The notes: generated by a model from the letters alone, not told the origin. Counted from the stretch's first letter, positions 1 to 11,697 are shown. The stretch: DNA of 64,000 nt from Candidatus Thiothrix sulfatifontis (GCA_022828425.1 CP094685.1:930001-994000); one strand, 5' to 3'. Numbers and translations: made by a program.

Positions 1-905
1 GAGACTTGAATTTCGCAACGATCCGCCAAGCCCGCCGCGACGATGTTTTTCGCGACGTAACGACCTGCATACGCCGCAGAACGGTCAACTTTAGAGGGGT
101 CTTTGCCGGAGAATGCGCCGCCGCCGTGACGTGCCATGCCACCGTAAGTGTCGACGATGATTTTACGCCCCGTCAAACCGCAGTCACCCACTGGGCCGCC
201 GATCACGAAGTTGCCGGTGGGGTTGATGTGGAATTTGGTGTCTTTGTGTAACCATTCTTTCGGTAACACTGGAAAGATAACATTTTCCATGACAGCCACT
301 CGCAAGTCATCCAAGCTGATGTCTGGGCTGTGTTGGGTGGAAAGCACTACCGCGTCGATGGCAACGATTTTGCCGCCTTCGTAACGCACGGTGACTTGGG
401 ATTTAGCATCCGGGCGCAGCCAAGGCAGCGTGCCGTTTTTGCGCATATCCGCTTGTTGCTTCACCAAACGGTGGGCATAAGTCAGAGCGGCTGGCATTAA
501 TACGTCGGTTTCATTGCTGGCGTAACCGAACATCAAGCCTTGGTCGCCCGCGCCTTGGTCTTCAGGTTTCGCACGGTCAACGCCCATCGCGATGTCAGGG
601 GATTGCTTGCCGAGGGCATTGATGACAGCGCACGTATGACCGTCGAAGCCGATTTCGGAATTGTTGTAGCCGATGTCATTGACCACGCCACGCACGATAC
701 CTTCGTAATCGATTTCAGCATTGGTGGTGATTTCGCCCGCGAGCACAACCATGCCGGTCTTGGTCAAGGTTTCGCACGCAACTCGCGCATACGGGTCTTT
801 GGCAATAATGGCATCCAAAACGGCATCGGAAATTTGATCCGCCATTTTGTCTGGGTGGCCTTCAGAAACAGATTCGGACGTGAAGAGGTAACTTCTCTCA
901 GTCAT
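1..905 (-). CDS. metK: S-adenosylmethionine synthetase, C-terminus cut by window edge
   Basis: Makes S-adenosylmethionine from methionine and ATP in the cytoplasm. The minus-strand frame is open from the window edge to an ATG at 905, behind a TAGGAGA ribosome site. The N-terminus reads [20 protein letters not shown], the family's methionine/ATP-binding start. Later come [12 protein letters not shown] and [21 protein letters not shown], both MetK signatures. About 300 of the usual 385-400 residues are visible; the rest lies left of the window. An SAH riboswitch lies in its leader, which suggests that ahcY or another SAM-cycle gene may follow in the same operon outside the window (inference). 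Confidence 0.97.
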   Translation of the reverse strand, partial: MTERSYLFTSESVSEGHPDKMADQISDAVLDAIIAKDPYARVACETLTKTGMVVLAGEITTNAEIDYEGIVRGVVNDIGYNNSEIGFDGHTCAVINALGKQSPDIAMGVDRAKPEDQGAGDQGLMFGYASNETDVLMPAALTYAHRLVKQQADMRKNGTLPWLRPDAKSQVTVRYEGGKIVAIDAVVLSTQHSPDISLDDLRVAVMENVIFPVLPKEWLHKDTKFHINPTGNFVIGGPVGDCGLTGRKIIVDTYGGMARHGGGAFSGKDPSKVDRSAAYAGRYVAKNIVAAGLADRCEIQV

Positions 906-933
906 TAATGTTCTCCTAAACTAAAAATTAAAT

Positions 934-1010
934 GACTGAGCGCCGTTGTATGTTCATCACAATTCGAGCCTGGCAAAGCATCAATAGCTTTGTCGCAACG
1001 CTCCTCGAAT
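934..1010 (-). ncRNA. S-adenosylhomocysteine (SAH) riboswitch in the metK leader
   Basis: Read on the minus strand, a 7-bp P1 helix (ATTCGAG with CTCGAAT) encloses GAGCGTTGC, a helix CAAAGC/GCTTTG and the conserved CCAGGCTCG. A short TTGT/ACAA helix follows, then CGGCGCTCA. GAGCG near the 5' side can pair with CGCTC at the 3' end, the pseudoknot of the known SAH riboswitch. Spacing and invariant bases match the Ralstonia-type aptamer as I remember it. It ends about 29 nt before the metK ATG. The known class raises expression when SAH accumulates. An alternative assignment is unlikely given the number of matching invariant positions. Confidence 0.9.
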
Positions 1011-1371
1011 CGGTAAATGCAATCATAACGGAAAAAAAACCATCATGCAGCACTGTTGGGCAGTAGATTGGGCATAAATTTCCGGTCAATAAGGCATTGT
1101 CTATCCAACTAGGGGGAGTTGCCCCTGCCTGCGAACTTAGCCACAATAGATGTGCTTTAATTTGCCTGAATAATAAATACACGCAGGGCACTGCCGTTTC
1201 GTTTTGGTCGCGCTGATGAAACCGCAGTCAATATCAGGGCAATGCAGGAATCCCGTATTGGACTGCATCCTTCGGTGGTAACAGTCAGTATCGGCATCTT
1301 GCATTCACCATTTTAAGCTGCGCCGCTTGCGTGGCTGATTACGATATTTGAAAACTACAGGAGACCCGTCA
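1011..1371. promoter_or_regulatory. Divergent metK / tkt promoter region
   Basis: This non-coding stretch lies between the riboswitch and transketolase and must hold the promoters for both directions. On the minus strand a TATGAT-like -10 element (1022-1027) sits just upstream of the riboswitch 5' end, but I see no good -35. A small hairpin AGGGG/CCCCT lies near 1110-1130. On the plus side only the ribosome site CAGGAG before the tkt ATG is clear. I could not identify a CbbR or other operator with confidence. Confidence 0.4.
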
Positions 1372-3369
1372 ATGACTACACGCCGCGAGTTGGCTAACGC
1401 AATACGCGTACTGGCTATGGATGCCGTACAAAAAGCAAATTCTGGGCATCCGGGCGCCCCGATGGGGATGGCTGATATTGCCGAAGTCCTCTTCAACGAT
1501 TTCATGTCCCACAACCCACAAAATCCACACTGGGCTAACCGTGACCGCTTTGTCATGTCCAATGGGCACGGTTCAATGCTGCCATACGCAGTGCTGCACT
1601 TGACAGGTTACGACCTGAGCATGGACGATTTGAAAGCGTTCCGCCAATTGCATTCTAAGACCCCTGGTCACCCGGAGTACGGTTACGCACCGGGTATTGA
1701 AACTACCACAGGCCCACTCGGTCAGGGTATTACCAACGCTGTGGGCATGGCCTTGGCTGAAAAAGTCCTTGCTGCACAATTCAATAAGCCGGGTCACACG
1801 ATTGTTGACCATTACAGCTACGTGTTCTTGGGCGATGGCTGCTTGATGGAAGGTATCTCCCATGAAGCGTGCTCATTCGCAGGCACGATGGGGCTGGGCA
1901 AACTGATTTGCTTCTACGATGACAACAACATCTCTATCGACGGTGAAGTCGATGGTTGGTTCACCGACGATACCCCGAAGCGTTTTGAAGCTTACGGCTG
2001 GCACGTGCTGAGCGTTGATGGTCACGATGCTGACGCGCTCAAAGCAGCAACCGCAGCAGCGAAAGCAGAAACCGGCAAGCCTTCCATGATTTGCTGCAAA
2101 ACCACCATCGGTTTTGGTTCACCCAACAAAGCCGGTTCGCACGATTGCCACGGCGCACCCTTGGGTGACGCTGAAATCGCGCTGACCCGCCAAGCACTGG
2201 GTTGGACTAATGCGGAACCGTTTGCGATTCCTGACAACGTTTACGCGGGTTGGGATGCGAAAGCGAAAGGCGCAGCAGCGGAAGAAGCATGGAACGGCAC
2301 GTTTGCCGCTTACGCAGCAGCTTATCCAGCAGAAGCGGCTGAATTCAAGCGCCGTACAGCGGGCGAATTGCCTGCAAACTGGGCGGAAGAATCGGCAAAA
2401 ATCATCGCCGCAATCGACGCGAAAGCAGAATCTCCTGCCACCCGTGTGGCCTCTAAAAATGCGCTGGATGCGTTTGCTCCGTTGCTGCCTGAATTCCTCG
2501 GTGGCTCGGCTGACTTGACACCTTCCAATAATACCTTCAACAAGTGCAGCAAGCACATCAGTGCGGGTCACGGTAAGGGTCAGGATTTCAGCGGTAACTA
2601 CCTGTCATACGGTGTGCGCGAATTCGGCATGAGCGCAATCATGAACGGCATGGCATTGCACGGCGGTTTGCTGCCTTACGGCGCGACGTTCCTGATGTTC
2701 TCTGAGTACGCGCGTAATGCCCTGCGCATGGCGGCGTTGATGAAAATTCAAACGATTTTTGTTTACACGCATGACTCCATCGGTTTGGGCGAAGACGGCC
2801 CGACCCATCAGCCGGTTGAGCAAATTCCAACCTTGCGCATGATTCCACGCATGACGGTATGGCGTGCGTGCGACGCGGTGGAAACGGCGGTGTCTTGGAA
2901 ACACGCGATTGAATACAAAGGCCCTAGCTGCCTGATCTTCACGCGTCAAAACCTCAAGCATCAGGTGCGCACGGCTGAGCAAATCGCCAATATCGCCAAA
3001 GGTGGCTATGTGTTGAAAGACACCGACGGCACGCCTGACGTGATCGTGATTGCGACGGGCTCTGAAGTCGATTTGGCGATGCAAGCTGCGGCGCAATCCG
3101 ACAAGAAAGTGCGCGTGGTTTCCATGCCGTCTTGCGATGTGTTTGACGCACAGGATGCGGCGTACAAAGAATCCGTATTGCCAGCCGCTGTGACTGCACG
3201 CGTGGCGGTTGAAGCAGCAATCGGCGACGGTTGGTACAAGTACGTGGGTCTGAATGGCAAAGTCATTTGCATGGATACCTTCGGCGAATCGGCGCCCGCA
3301 GGCTTGTTGTTCAAGCAGTTCGGCTTTACGGCTGAGAACGTGCTGAGCGCTATTAACAGCGTCGCGTAA
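1372..3369 (+). CDS. tkt: Transketolase
   Basis: Thiamine-diphosphate enzyme that moves two-carbon units between ketoses and aldoses in the pentose phosphate and Calvin cycles. The 665-residue length is typical. The ThDP motif begins GDGCLMEG at about residue 154 and ends at the downstream NN pair. The substrate-binding regions SGHPGAPMG and [18 protein letters not shown] are intact. I chose the ATG at 1372 because CAGGAG lies 8-9 nt upstream; the frame is open a little further to a TTG at 1348, without a ribosome site. It is the first gene of a five-gene operon with gap, pgk, pyk and fba. Confidence 0.97.
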   Translation: MTTRRELANAIRVLAMDAVQKANSGHPGAPMGMADIAEVLFNDFMSHNPQNPHWANRDRFVMSNGHGSMLPYAVLHLTGYDLSMDDLKAFRQLHSKTPGHPEYGYAPGIETTTGPLGQGITNAVGMALAEKVLAAQFNKPGHTIVDHYSYVFLGDGCLMEGISHEACSFAGTMGLGKLICFYDDNNISIDGEVDGWFTDDTPKRFEAYGWHVLSVDGHDADALKAATAAAKAETGKPSMICCKTTIGFGSPNKAGSHDCHGAPLGDAEIALTRQALGWTNAEPFAIPDNVYAGWDAKAKGAAAEEAWNGTFAAYAAAYPAEAAEFKRRTAGELPANWAEESAKIIAAIDAKAESPATRVASKNALDAFAPLLPEFLGGSADLTPSNNTFNKCSKHISAGHGKGQDFSGNYLSYGVREFGMSAIMNGMALHGGLLPYGATFLMFSEYARNALRMAALMKIQTIFVYTHDSIGLGEDGPTHQPVEQIPTLRMIPRMTVWRACDAVETAVSWKHAIEYKGPSCLIFTRQNLKHQVRTAEQIANIAKGGYVLKDTDGTPDVIVIATGSEVDLAMQAAAQSDKKVRVVSMPSCDVFDAQDAAYKESVLPAAVTARVAVEAAIGDGWYKYVGLNGKVICMDTFGESAPAGLLFKQFGFTAENVLSAINSVA

Positions 3370-3381
3370 GCTTGAATGCCC

Positions 3382-3409
3382 GGCGGCTTTGCTGAGGAGG
3401 GAAGCCGTC
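3382..3409 (+). other. Intercistronic hairpin tkt/gap
   Basis: GGCGGCTT (3382-3389) can pair with AAGCCGTC (3402-3409), 8 bp including one G-U pair, with a 12-nt loop. No T-run follows, so it is more likely an mRNA processing or stability element than a terminator. Confidence 0.5.
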
Positions 3410-3428
3410 CCCCATTTAATTTGAATAA

Positions 3429-4451
<1,023 letters not shown>

Positions 4452-4460
4452 AGTTCAAAC

Positions 4461-4486
4461 GGTGGGTGAGGAATGCCTCGCCCGCC
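4461..4486 (+). other. Intercistronic hairpin gap/pgk
   Basis: GGTGGGTGAGG (4461-4471) pairs with CCTCGCCCGCC (4476-4486) through 11 positions including two G-U pairs, closing a 4-nt AATG loop. There is no T-tract. It lies 10 nt after the gap stop codon and 71 nt before pgk, and fits an RNA stabiliser or processing site. Confidence 0.6.
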
Positions 4487-4557
4487 TTCCCAGATCAATC
4501 ACATAAATCACCCGCGCTTTATTTGACTGATTTGATTTCTGCAAGGAGTTCCACCAC

Positions 4558-5739
4558 ATGGCTTTCATCAAAATGACCGATCTGGATTTGCAAGGCAAAC
4601 GTGTCCTTATCCGTTCCGACCTGAATGTCCCTGTCAGTGACGGCAAAGTGACTTCCGACGCCCGCATTACGGCATCCATGGCGACTATTCAATTCGCGCT
4701 GGAGGCGGGTGCAAAAGTCATGGTCACTTCCCACTTGGGACGTCCGACCGAAGGCGAATGGTCTGAAGCGGTTTCCCTGAAACCGATTGCGGACAATATC
4801 GCGGCACGCTTAGGCAAAGACGTTCGCTTGGTTAAAGACTGGGTTGACGGTGGGTTTGACGTGGCTGAAGGCGAATTGGTGGTGCTGGAAAACTGCCGCG
4901 TGAACAAAGGCGAAAAGAAAAACGTTGAAGAAACTGCCAAGAAATACGCCGCGCTGTGCGACATATTTGTCATGGATGCCTTTGGTACCGCTCACCGTGC
5001 CGAAGCTTCGACTTATGGCGTCGGTATGTTTGCGCCGGTTGCAGCGGCTGGCATCTTGCTGACCGAAGAATTGATCGCACTGGATAAAGCACTGGCAAAC
5101 CCCGCTCGCCCCATGGTCGCCATCGTCGGCGGCTCCAAAGTTTCCACCAAGCTGACCGTGCTAGAAGCCTTGTCGGAAAAATGCGAACAGTTGGTGGTCG
5201 GCGGCGGCATTGCGAATACCTTCTTGAAAGCGACCGGCCACAACGTTGGCAAATCTTTGTGTGAAGACGATTTGGTCGACACGGCCAATGCGCTGATTGG
5301 CAAAATGACGGCACGTGGCGCTACCATCCCCATTGCAACGGATGTGGTGTGCGGCAAGAAATTCGATCCAGCCGAACCCGCCGTATTGAAAGATGCAAAA
5401 GACGTGGCTGATGACGATATGATTTTTGACATCGGTCCTAAATCGGCACAAGAGTTGGTCGACATTATTATGAGCGCTGGCACCGTAGTGTGGAACGGCC
5501 CGGTTGGTGTATTTGAGTTTGATCAATTCGGTGAAGGCACTAAAGCGGTTTCATTGGCAATGGCGGAAACCAACGCCTTCACACTGGCAGGCGGTGGCGA
5601 TACCATCGCAGCGATTCAGAAGTACGATATTTACGACAAAATTTCTTACATCTCCACTGCGGGCGGCGCTTTCCTCGAATACCTCGAAGGCAAAGTGCTC
5701 CCGGCGGTAGCGATGTTGGAAAAACGCGCCGAAGGTTAA
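4558..5739 (+). CDS. pgk: Phosphoglycerate kinase
   Basis: Transfers phosphate between 1,3-bisphosphoglycerate and ADP. The 393-residue length is normal. N-domain motifs include RSDLNVPV and the SHLGRP substrate loop; [10 protein letters not shown] and the nucleotide-binding GGGDTIAAI lie in the C-terminal domain. The ATG follows an AAGGAG ribosome site. It is the third gene of the operon, and a hairpin occupies each flanking spacer. Confidence 0.97.
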   Translation: MAFIKMTDLDLQGKRVLIRSDLNVPVSDGKVTSDARITASMATIQFALEAGAKVMVTSHLGRPTEGEWSEAVSLKPIADNIAARLGKDVRLVKDWVDGGFDVAEGELVVLENCRVNKGEKKNVEETAKKYAALCDIFVMDAFGTAHRAEASTYGVGMFAPVAAAGILLTEELIALDKALANPARPMVAIVGGSKVSTKLTVLEALSEKCEQLVVGGGIANTFLKATGHNVGKSLCEDDLVDTANALIGKMTARGATIPIATDVVCGKKFDPAEPAVLKDAKDVADDDMIFDIGPKSAQELVDIIMSAGTVVWNGPVGVFEFDQFGEGTKAVSLAMAETNAFTLAGGGDTIAAIQKYDIYDKISYISTAGGAFLEYLEGKVLPAVAMLEKRAEG

Positions 5740-5747
5740 GCGCTTGA

Positions 5748-5778
5748 TGTTGGGGGTGAAAAATATTTCACCCCAACA
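5748..5778 (+). other. Intercistronic hairpin pgk/pyk
   Basis: The left arm (5748-5761, TGTTGGGGGTGAAA) pairs with TTTCACCCCAACA (5766-5778) with one bulged G and a 4-nt loop. It is very stable but is followed by mixed sequence rather than T residues, so I do not call it a terminator. Partial attenuation before pyk is possible. Confidence 0.6.
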
Positions 5779-5847
5779 ATCCCACACAAATGACATAAAA
5801 CAAGCATAAACTAAGCACTTTACAGCACACAGTTAATAGGTAATCCA

Positions 5848-7290
5848 TTGAGAAGGACAAAAATTGTAGCGACTATGGGGCCTGCTACCGACACACCGGA
5901 GGCGATTGAAGCCATTATCCGGGCGGGCGTAGACGTAGTGCGGATGAATTTCTCGCACGGAACCCATGCAGAACACGCGGCACGTGCGGCTTTGGTGCGT
6001 GAATTAGCGCACAAAGCGGGACGCATTGTCGGCATTCTCGGCGATTTACAAGGGCCTAAATTACGCATTTCACGCTTTAAAGACGGCAAAATCACCCTGA
6101 CAGCGGGCGATACCTTTATTTTGGATGCCGACCTTGCCAGCGATGCCGGAACGCAAGAGCGCGTCGGCCTTGGTTACAAGGAATTGGTCAATGACGTGAG
6201 CGCCGGAGACGAACTCTGGTTGGATGACGGGCGGATTGTGTTGGAAATTACCGAAGTGCGTGGGCAGGAAATTCATACCCGCGCCATCAACGGCGGTATT
6301 CTTTCTAATAACAAAGGCTTGAACCGGCGCGGCGGCGGTTTGAGTGCCGAAGCTTTGACCGAAAAAGACAAGGAAGACATCCTGGCTGCTGCCAGTATTG
6401 GGGTGGATTTCTTGGCGGTGTCATTCCCGCGTTCTGCCGATGATATTCACGAAGCGCGGCGCTTGGCGTTGGAGGCGGGTTGCAACGCGGCTATCGTCGC
6501 CAAAATGGAACGCGCTGAGACCATGCAGGAAGTCATTCGCGACGAAATTATTCTGGCATCCGATGTGATTATGATTGCGCGTGGTGATTTGGGCGTGGAA
6601 ATCGGTGACGCTAAGTTACCAGCCGCGCAAAAATGCCTGATTAGCCGGGCGCGTACCCTGAATCGTGCGGTAATTACCGCGACCCAGATGATGGAAACCA
6701 TGACCGAAAACCCGATCCCGACGCGGGCGGAAGTGTTCGACGTGGCAAACGCGGTGATGGACGGTACCGATGCGGTCATGCTCTCCGGTGAAACCGCGAC
6801 CGGCAAGCACCCGGCACTGGTCGTGAAAACGATGGCGGTCATTTGTGCGGAAGCGGAAAATTCGCTGGAAACGCGCCGCTCTGGGCATCGCCTGGAAGAC
6901 CGTTTCGAGCGCATCGACGAAGGCATCGCAATGGCAACCATGTACACCGCCAATCATATGGGGGTTAGCGCCATTGCCACCTTGACTGAATCGGGTGCTA
7001 CGCCGTTGTGGATGTCACGAATCCGTTCGGGCATTCCGATTTACGCGCTGACTTCCAGCGATGATGCGGCACGCCGTGTCAGCATGTATCGCGGGGTTTA
7101 CCCGGTGAAATTGCACGAGCCATTGAAAGATCCGAAAATCGCTAACCGTCAAGCGGTCGAATTGATGATCGAAGAGGGCATCGTGAAAAACGGTGATCTG
7201 GTCATTATCACCAAGGGCGATTTGATGGGCGCGAAAGGCGGCACTAACCAGCTCAAGATTCTGCGTGTCGGTGAACACCAGAACGGCTGA
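5848..7290 (+). CDS. pyk: Pyruvate kinase
   Basis: Converts phosphoenolpyruvate and ADP to pyruvate and ATP. The 480-residue product begins MRRTKIVATMGPATD, the usual start of bacterial pyruvate kinases. It carries RMNFSHG, the catalytic segment IMIARGDLGVEIG, and ATQMMETM. Initiation must use TTG at 5848: the frame has no upstream ATG before a stop, and TAGG lies at a workable distance. It follows pgk after a strong hairpin and precedes fba. Pairing with Calvin-type genes suggests the operon serves triose-phosphate metabolism in both directions. Confidence 0.96.
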   Translation: MRRTKIVATMGPATDTPEAIEAIIRAGVDVVRMNFSHGTHAEHAARAALVRELAHKAGRIVGILGDLQGPKLRISRFKDGKITLTAGDTFILDADLASDAGTQERVGLGYKELVNDVSAGDELWLDDGRIVLEITEVRGQEIHTRAINGGILSNNKGLNRRGGGLSAEALTEKDKEDILAAASIGVDFLAVSFPRSADDIHEARRLALEAGCNAAIVAKMERAETMQEVIRDEIILASDVIMIARGDLGVEIGDAKLPAAQKCLISRARTLNRAVITATQMMETMTENPIPTRAEVFDVANAVMDGTDAVMLSGETATGKHPALVVKTMAVICAEAENSLETRRSGHRLEDRFERIDEGIAMATMYTANHMGVSAIATLTESGATPLWMSRIRSGIPIYALTSSDDAARRVSMYRGVYPVKLHEPLKDPKIANRQAVELMIEEGIVKNGDLVIITKGDLMGAKGGTNQLKILRVGEHQNG

Positions 7291-7336
7291 AGCGCATACA
7301 CATTAATAGTTTAGATAACATTTTGAGGAGAACAAC

Positions 7337-8401
7337 ATGGCTTTGATTTCTTTGCGTCAATTACTGGATCACGCAGCCGAGCATGGCTACGGGATGCCAG
7401 CGTTCAACGTCAACAACATGGAGCAAATCCACGCCATCATGCAAGCGGCTGATGCGTGCAACTCCCCGGTTATTCTGCAAGGTTCTGCGGGTGCGCGTTC
7501 TTATGCGGGCGAACCGTTCCTGCGTCATTTGGTGCTGGCTGCGGTCGAAATGTACCCGCATATCCCGGTGGTTATGCACCAAGACCACGGTGCTGAACCG
7601 GCGGTTTGCTTCCGTTCCATCCAATCCGGCTTCTCATCCGTGATGATGGATGGCTCGTTGATGGCGGATGCGAAAACCCCGTCTACTTACGAATACAACG
7701 TTGAAACGACACGTAAAGTGGTTGAATTGGCACACGCTTGCGGCGTTTCTGTGGAAGGCGAATTGGGTTGCTTGGGTTCACTCGAAACCGGCATGATGGG
7801 CGAAGAAGACGGTCACGGCGCAGATGGCGTATTGGATCATTCCATGCTGTTGACTGACCCGGAAGAAGCGGCTGACTTTGTAATCAAGACGGGCGTTGAT
7901 GCGCTGGCAATTGCGATCGGCACGTCACACGGTGCCTACAAGTTCACCAAGAAACCTACCGGCAATGTATTGCGTATTGACCGCGTGAAAGAAATTCACG
8001 CTCGCATCCCAACCGTTCACTTGGTTATGCACGGCTCTTCTTCTGTACCGGAAGATTGGCTCGAAATCATCAATAACTACGGCGGCGACATGGGTCAAAC
8101 CTACGGCGTACCCGTTGAAGAAATCGTCGAAGGCATCAAGCACGGCGTGCGTAAAGTCAATATCGACACCGACCTGCGCATGGCTTCAACAGGTGCTGTT
8201 CGTAAGCATTTGTTTGAAAACAAGGCTAACTTTGACCCGCGCAAATTCTTAAAAGAATCCACTGCGGCGATGAAAGGCATTTGCCAAGCACGTTTTGAAG
8301 CGTTCGGTTCAGCAGGCATGGCTGATAAAATCAAGCCAATTTCGCTGGAAACCATGTTCGGCATGTACAAAGCGGGCAAGCTTGACCCGAAAGTGTCGTA
8401 A
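7337..8401 (+). CDS. fba: Fructose-bisphosphate aldolase, class II (Calvin-cycle subtype)
   Basis: Zinc-dependent aldolase that condenses dihydroxyacetone phosphate with glyceraldehyde 3-phosphate (or erythrose 4-phosphate in the Calvin cycle). At 354 residues it has the length of the CbbA-type class II group. Visible motifs are [10 protein letters not shown] at the N-terminus, the metal-binding VVMHQDHG, and the phosphate-binding NIDTDLRMA near the C-terminus. It has a GAGGAG ribosome site. It closes the operon and is followed by a clear terminator. Confidence 0.95.
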   Translation: MALISLRQLLDHAAEHGYGMPAFNVNNMEQIHAIMQAADACNSPVILQGSAGARSYAGEPFLRHLVLAAVEMYPHIPVVMHQDHGAEPAVCFRSIQSGFSSVMMDGSLMADAKTPSTYEYNVETTRKVVELAHACGVSVEGELGCLGSLETGMMGEEDGHGADGVLDHSMLLTDPEEAADFVIKTGVDALAIAIGTSHGAYKFTKKPTGNVLRIDRVKEIHARIPTVHLVMHGSSSVPEDWLEIINNYGGDMGQTYGVPVEEIVEGIKHGVRKVNIDTDLRMASTGAVRKHLFENKANFDPRKFLKESTAAMKGICQARFEAFGSAGMADKIKPISLETMFGMYKAGKLDPKVS

Positions 8402-8412
8402 CGCTTAGCGTT

Positions 8413-8439
8413 AAAAAGGGAGCTTCGGCTCCCTTTTTT
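8413..8439 (+). terminator. Rho-independent terminator after fba
   Basis: AAAAAGGGAGC, a TTCG tetraloop and GCTCCC followed by six T residues. Strong stem at the end of the tkt-gap-pgk-pyk-fba operon. Confidence 0.9.
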
Positions 8440-8497
8440 AGTTTAGCGCCGCTAGATTGACGGCTTATAACAAATAAAATGCAAGGAGGATTAATTA

Positions 8498-9016
8498 ATG
8501 ACCAATACAATCTTTGCTAAGACTCCCAAGGGCGTCGAGGAAGTTGAAACCAAAGCCAACGGTTTATCCAGAATAGAGCGCTCGGTATTGATTTACGTCG
8601 ACGGTAAGCGCGGCATAGCAGAATTGAAAACGTTGCCGCGAGTGGATGACTTAGCCAGCATACTGGGTTTTTTAGCGACGGGCGGTTACATTGCCCCGCT
8701 TAACAATGCTACCGCTGATGTTGTTACGACACATGATGCTTCGCCCGTTGCCGCCACAGATTCCAGCTTGTTCCGCGAATTACCAGCAAGCACTGACCCT
8801 GCTAAATTCAATATGGCAAAAAACTTTATGATGAACAGCCTAAATGCTTTCAAGGGTGCTTATGGCGCGACCAATTTGGTACGGAATATTGATCGTTGCC
8901 AAACTCATGCCGAATTACGTGCTTTATTTGAGCAGTGGTACGAAGAAATTGCCAATACACGGCAAGGTCAAAAGCAGGGTAAGGCTTTACGCGAAAAATT
9001 ACTGGCGGTCATCTAA
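8498..9016 (+). CDS. Hypothetical cytoplasmic protein, 172 aa
   Basis: I do not recognise a named family. The product has no signal peptide or membrane segment. Residues 20-65 (LSRIERSVLIYVDGKRG, then a V-D-D-L-x(5)-FL pattern and GGYI) look like a small winged-helix-type unit. An Ala/Thr-rich linker and a second mostly helical part follow. An AAGGAGG ribosome site precedes the ATG, and a TTATAA-like -10 lies just after the fba terminator, so it is probably transcribed alone. It is convergent with the frameshifted oxidoreductase gene. Confidence 0.75.
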   Translation: MTNTIFAKTPKGVEEVETKANGLSRIERSVLIYVDGKRGIAELKTLPRVDDLASILGFLATGGYIAPLNNATADVVTTHDASPVAATDSSLFRELPASTDPAKFNMAKNFMMNSLNAFKGAYGATNLVRNIDRCQTHAELRALFEQWYEEIANTRQGQKQGKALREKLLAVI

Positions 9017-9039
9017 TGCGCAATGCCGCCAGCGACTTT

Positions 9040-10097
9040 TTAGTTGCTAAAGGGATAGTCGGTATACCCCACCGCGAAATCTGGATTGCCCAGCGGGTAG
9101 AAGGTATCAAAGTTAGGCGGATTCAGTGGCAAGTTTTCCTGCAAACGGCGTGGTAAGTCGGGGTTGGCAATAAAAGTCTTACCAAACGCCACGGCGTCGG
9201 CATGACCGGCATCCAATACCTGTTGTGCCGTTTGCGCATCGAAGTTTTCATTGGCGATGAAAAATCCCCCGAAGGCTTGTTTGATTGCGGGGCTAATGCT
9301 GTCAGTGCCCACGGCTTCGCGGGTGAAAATAAACGCGACATTGCGTTTGCCCAGTTCTTGCGCTACGTAGGTGAAGGTTTCCAGCGGGTTAGAATCGCCC
9401 ATGGTGTGCGCATCGCCACGCGGTGCAAGGTGCACGCCGACTCGCGCAGCACCCCACACGTCAAGCACGGCATCGGTCACTTCGAGCAGCAAACGCGCGC
9501 GATTTTCCAGCGTTCCACCGTAAGCATCGGTGCGTTGATTGGTGCTGTCTTGCAGGAATTGGTCGAGTAAATAGCCATTCGCCCCGTGGACTTCCACCCC
9601 GTCAAAGCCTGCCAGTTGCGCGTTTTCTGCGCCCAAACGGTAAGCGCTGACAATGCCCGGAATTTCATCTGTTTCCAAAGCACGTGGCACTTCGTAGGCT
9701 TTTTCGGGACGCACCAAACTCACGTGGCCTTGCGCTGCAATCGCGCTGGGGGCAACTCGCCATTCAAATAGCTGGAGTCAGAAATGCGCCCAACGTGCCA
9801 CAGTTGCAGGAAAATTAGCCCGCCCACTTGATGTACCGCATCGGTGATGAGTTTCCAGCCTGCGACTTGTTCCGGCGACCAAATGCCCGGTGTATCGGGG
9901 TAGCCCACGCCCATCGGCGTCACCGAGGTGGCTTCGGTTAAAATCAAGCCAGCGCTGGCGCGTTGTTGGTAATATTGTGCCATGAGTGCATTCGGCACAC
10001 GTCCGCTACTGGCACGGCAGCGGGTCAACGGTGCCATGATAATGCGGTTGCGCAAGGTAAGGTCGCCCAATTGAGCGGAGTCAAATAAAGTGGTCAT
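9040..10097 (-). pseudogene. Old yellow enzyme / NADH:flavin oxidoreductase, frameshifted
   Basis: FMN enzyme of the NemA/OYE family that reduces activated alkenes or nitro compounds. The first part (10097-9720) contains NRIIMAPLTRCRA and LWHVGRISDSSY. The second part (9723-9040) continues with GFDGVEVHGANGYLLDQFL and NQRTDAYGG, both conserved. The frame breaks at about 9746-9752, at a run of five C after GAGTTG, where homologues read ELP-V-A-PSAIAA. One extra base (or a restored deletion) would rejoin the frames into about 350 residues, the family length. It could be a real pseudogene or a homopolymer sequencing error. Confidence 0.85.
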
Positions 10098-10122
10098 TGC
10101 AATCGGTTCCTGTTAGCGGTGG

Positions 10123-10986
10123 TTATTTGAATACCACGGTTTTATTGCCATCCATAAACACGCGCCGCTCAATGTGTAAGCGCACGGCTTTGGCGAGGGC
10201 ACTGTTTTCGAGGTCGCGCCCCAAGGCAGCGAGGGCTTCGGGTTGGTAGGTGTGATCCACGCGCTCTACCGATTGCTCAATAATCGGGCCTTCATCCAAG
10301 TCGGAGGTAACGTAATGTGCGGTAGCGCCAATCAGTTTTACGCCACGGTCGTAGGCTTGGTGGTAAGGGCGTGCGCCTTTGAATCCGGGTAGAAATGAGT
10401 GGTGAATATTGATGCACATACCCGCCAATTTCCGGCAAGTGTCGTCCGAAAGAATTTGCATGTAACGCGCCAGCACCACCAATTCGGCTTGGGTATCGGC
10501 GACAATTTCCAACATCCGCGCTTCTTGTTCGGCTTTATTGGTTTTGTCGACGGGCAGGCACACAAAGCGGATGCCTTCGCGTTCCACCAAAGAACGTAAC
10601 TCCATGTGATTGGACACCACGCAGACGACGTTCATATTCAAATCGCCTTTGTGCTTGCGGTACAGCAAATCCACCAAACAATGATCCGCCTTGGAGACCA
10701 TGAGCACCACGCGGGTGGCGCGGGTGGCATTGGTGATGCCCCATTGCATCTCAAAATTGTCAGCAATTTTGGCAAATTGCGTGCGCAATGCTTCGATCGC
10801 AGGCGATAACTGGCTGTCACGGCGCAACATAATCCGGCAGAAAAACTTCTGGGTCATTTCGTCATCGTATTGCGCCATTTCGGTAATGTAGCACTGGGAT
10901 TCCGCCAGAAAGCCGGTGACAGCAGCGACAATGCCGGTTTTGGCGGGACAGGTGACGGTGAGAATGTAATGGGCTTCGGTTGGCAT
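10123..10986 (-). CDS. purU: Formyltetrahydrofolate deformylase
   Basis: Hydrolyses 10-formyl-tetrahydrofolate to formate and tetrahydrofolate, balancing one-carbon pools. The 287-residue product has an N-terminal ACT domain (TVTCPAKTGIVAAVTGFL) and a C-terminal formyltransferase fold. The catalytic Asn and His are in NIHHSFLPGFKGA and GATAHYV, and the Asp is in LDEGPI. It lies 6 nt downstream of trmB and just upstream of the frameshifted oxidoreductase on the same strand, so it probably belongs to the gpmI-thiS-thiG-trmB operon. Confidence 0.95.
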   Translation of the reverse strand: MPTEAHYILTVTCPAKTGIVAAVTGFLAESQCYITEMAQYDDEMTQKFFCRIMLRRDSQLSPAIEALRTQFAKIADNFEMQWGITNATRATRVVLMVSKADHCLVDLLYRKHKGDLNMNVVCVVSNHMELRSLVEREGIRFVCLPVDKTNKAEQEARMLEIVADTQAELVVLARYMQILSDDTCRKLAGMCINIHHSFLPGFKGARPYHQAYDRGVKLIGATAHYVTSDLDEGPIIEQSVERVDHTYQPEALAALGRDLENSALAKAVRLHIERRVFMDGNKTVVFK

Positions 10987-10992
10987 AACGTC

Positions 10993-11682
10993 TTAATTTT
11001 TTTGGTAAAGCAAATCCCAAACGCCATGCCCCAATTTTAATCCACGGTTTTCAAATTTGGTCAGGGGGCGCGTGTCTGGGCGGGTTGAATAAGGCGGCGT
11101 AGGCGCAAGATTAAGGAAGTCTGGGCTGGTTTGCATCACTTCCGCCATGTGTGCGGCGTAATGTTCCCAATCAGTCGCCATGTGAAATACGCCGCCCGTT
11201 TGCAGGCGTGCGGCTAATAAGCTCACAAACGGTAATTGCACAATACGGCGTTTGTGGTGCTTTTTTTTGTGCCAAGGGTCGGGGAAAAACAGTTGTACCC
11301 GATCCAGCGACTGCGCGGGGATGCGCTGTTGCAGGATTTCAACCGCATCGGTGTTCATCACCCGCACATTTTGCAAGCCTTGTTCGCCGATCAGTTTGAG
11401 CAAATGCCCGACACCGGGGGTGTGAACTTCAATACCGATGAAATCACGCTCCGGCGCAGCGACAGCCATTTGCGCCAATGAAGCGCCGTTGCCAAAGCCG
11501 ATTTCCAGCGTTACCGGAGCAACCCGTTCGAATAGCGCGGGGATGTTAAGCGGCGTATTGCCGGGTTCAATACCAAAAACCGGCCACAAGTCAACTAGCG
11601 CTTCTTCCTGCGCTTTCGTGACGCGACTTTGCCGTAACACAAAACTTTTGATGGCTCGCGGGTGTGCGGCTGTTATTTCCAT
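10993..11682 (-). CDS. trmB: tRNA (guanine-N7-)-methyltransferase
   Basis: SAM-dependent enzyme that methylates G46 in the tRNA variable loop. At 229 residues it has normal length. The SAM-binding motif is [12 protein letters not shown]. The family signature [12 protein letters not shown] is present, with His where most homologues have Pro. The C-terminus has the conserved T-KFE region ([15 protein letters not shown]). It is 15 nt downstream of thiG and 6 nt upstream of purU. Confidence 0.95.
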   Translation of the reverse strand: MEITAAHPRAIKSFVLRQSRVTKAQEEALVDLWPVFGIEPGNTPLNIPALFERVAPVTLEIGFGNGASLAQMAVAAPERDFIGIEVHTPGVGHLLKLIGEQGLQNVRVMNTDAVEILQQRIPAQSLDRVQLFFPDPWHKKKHHKRRIVQLPFVSLLAARLQTGGVFHMATDWEHYAAHMAEVMQTSPDFLNLAPTPPYSTRPDTRPLTKFENRGLKLGHGVWDLLYQKN

Positions 11683-11697
11683 AATACTGCTAAAATC

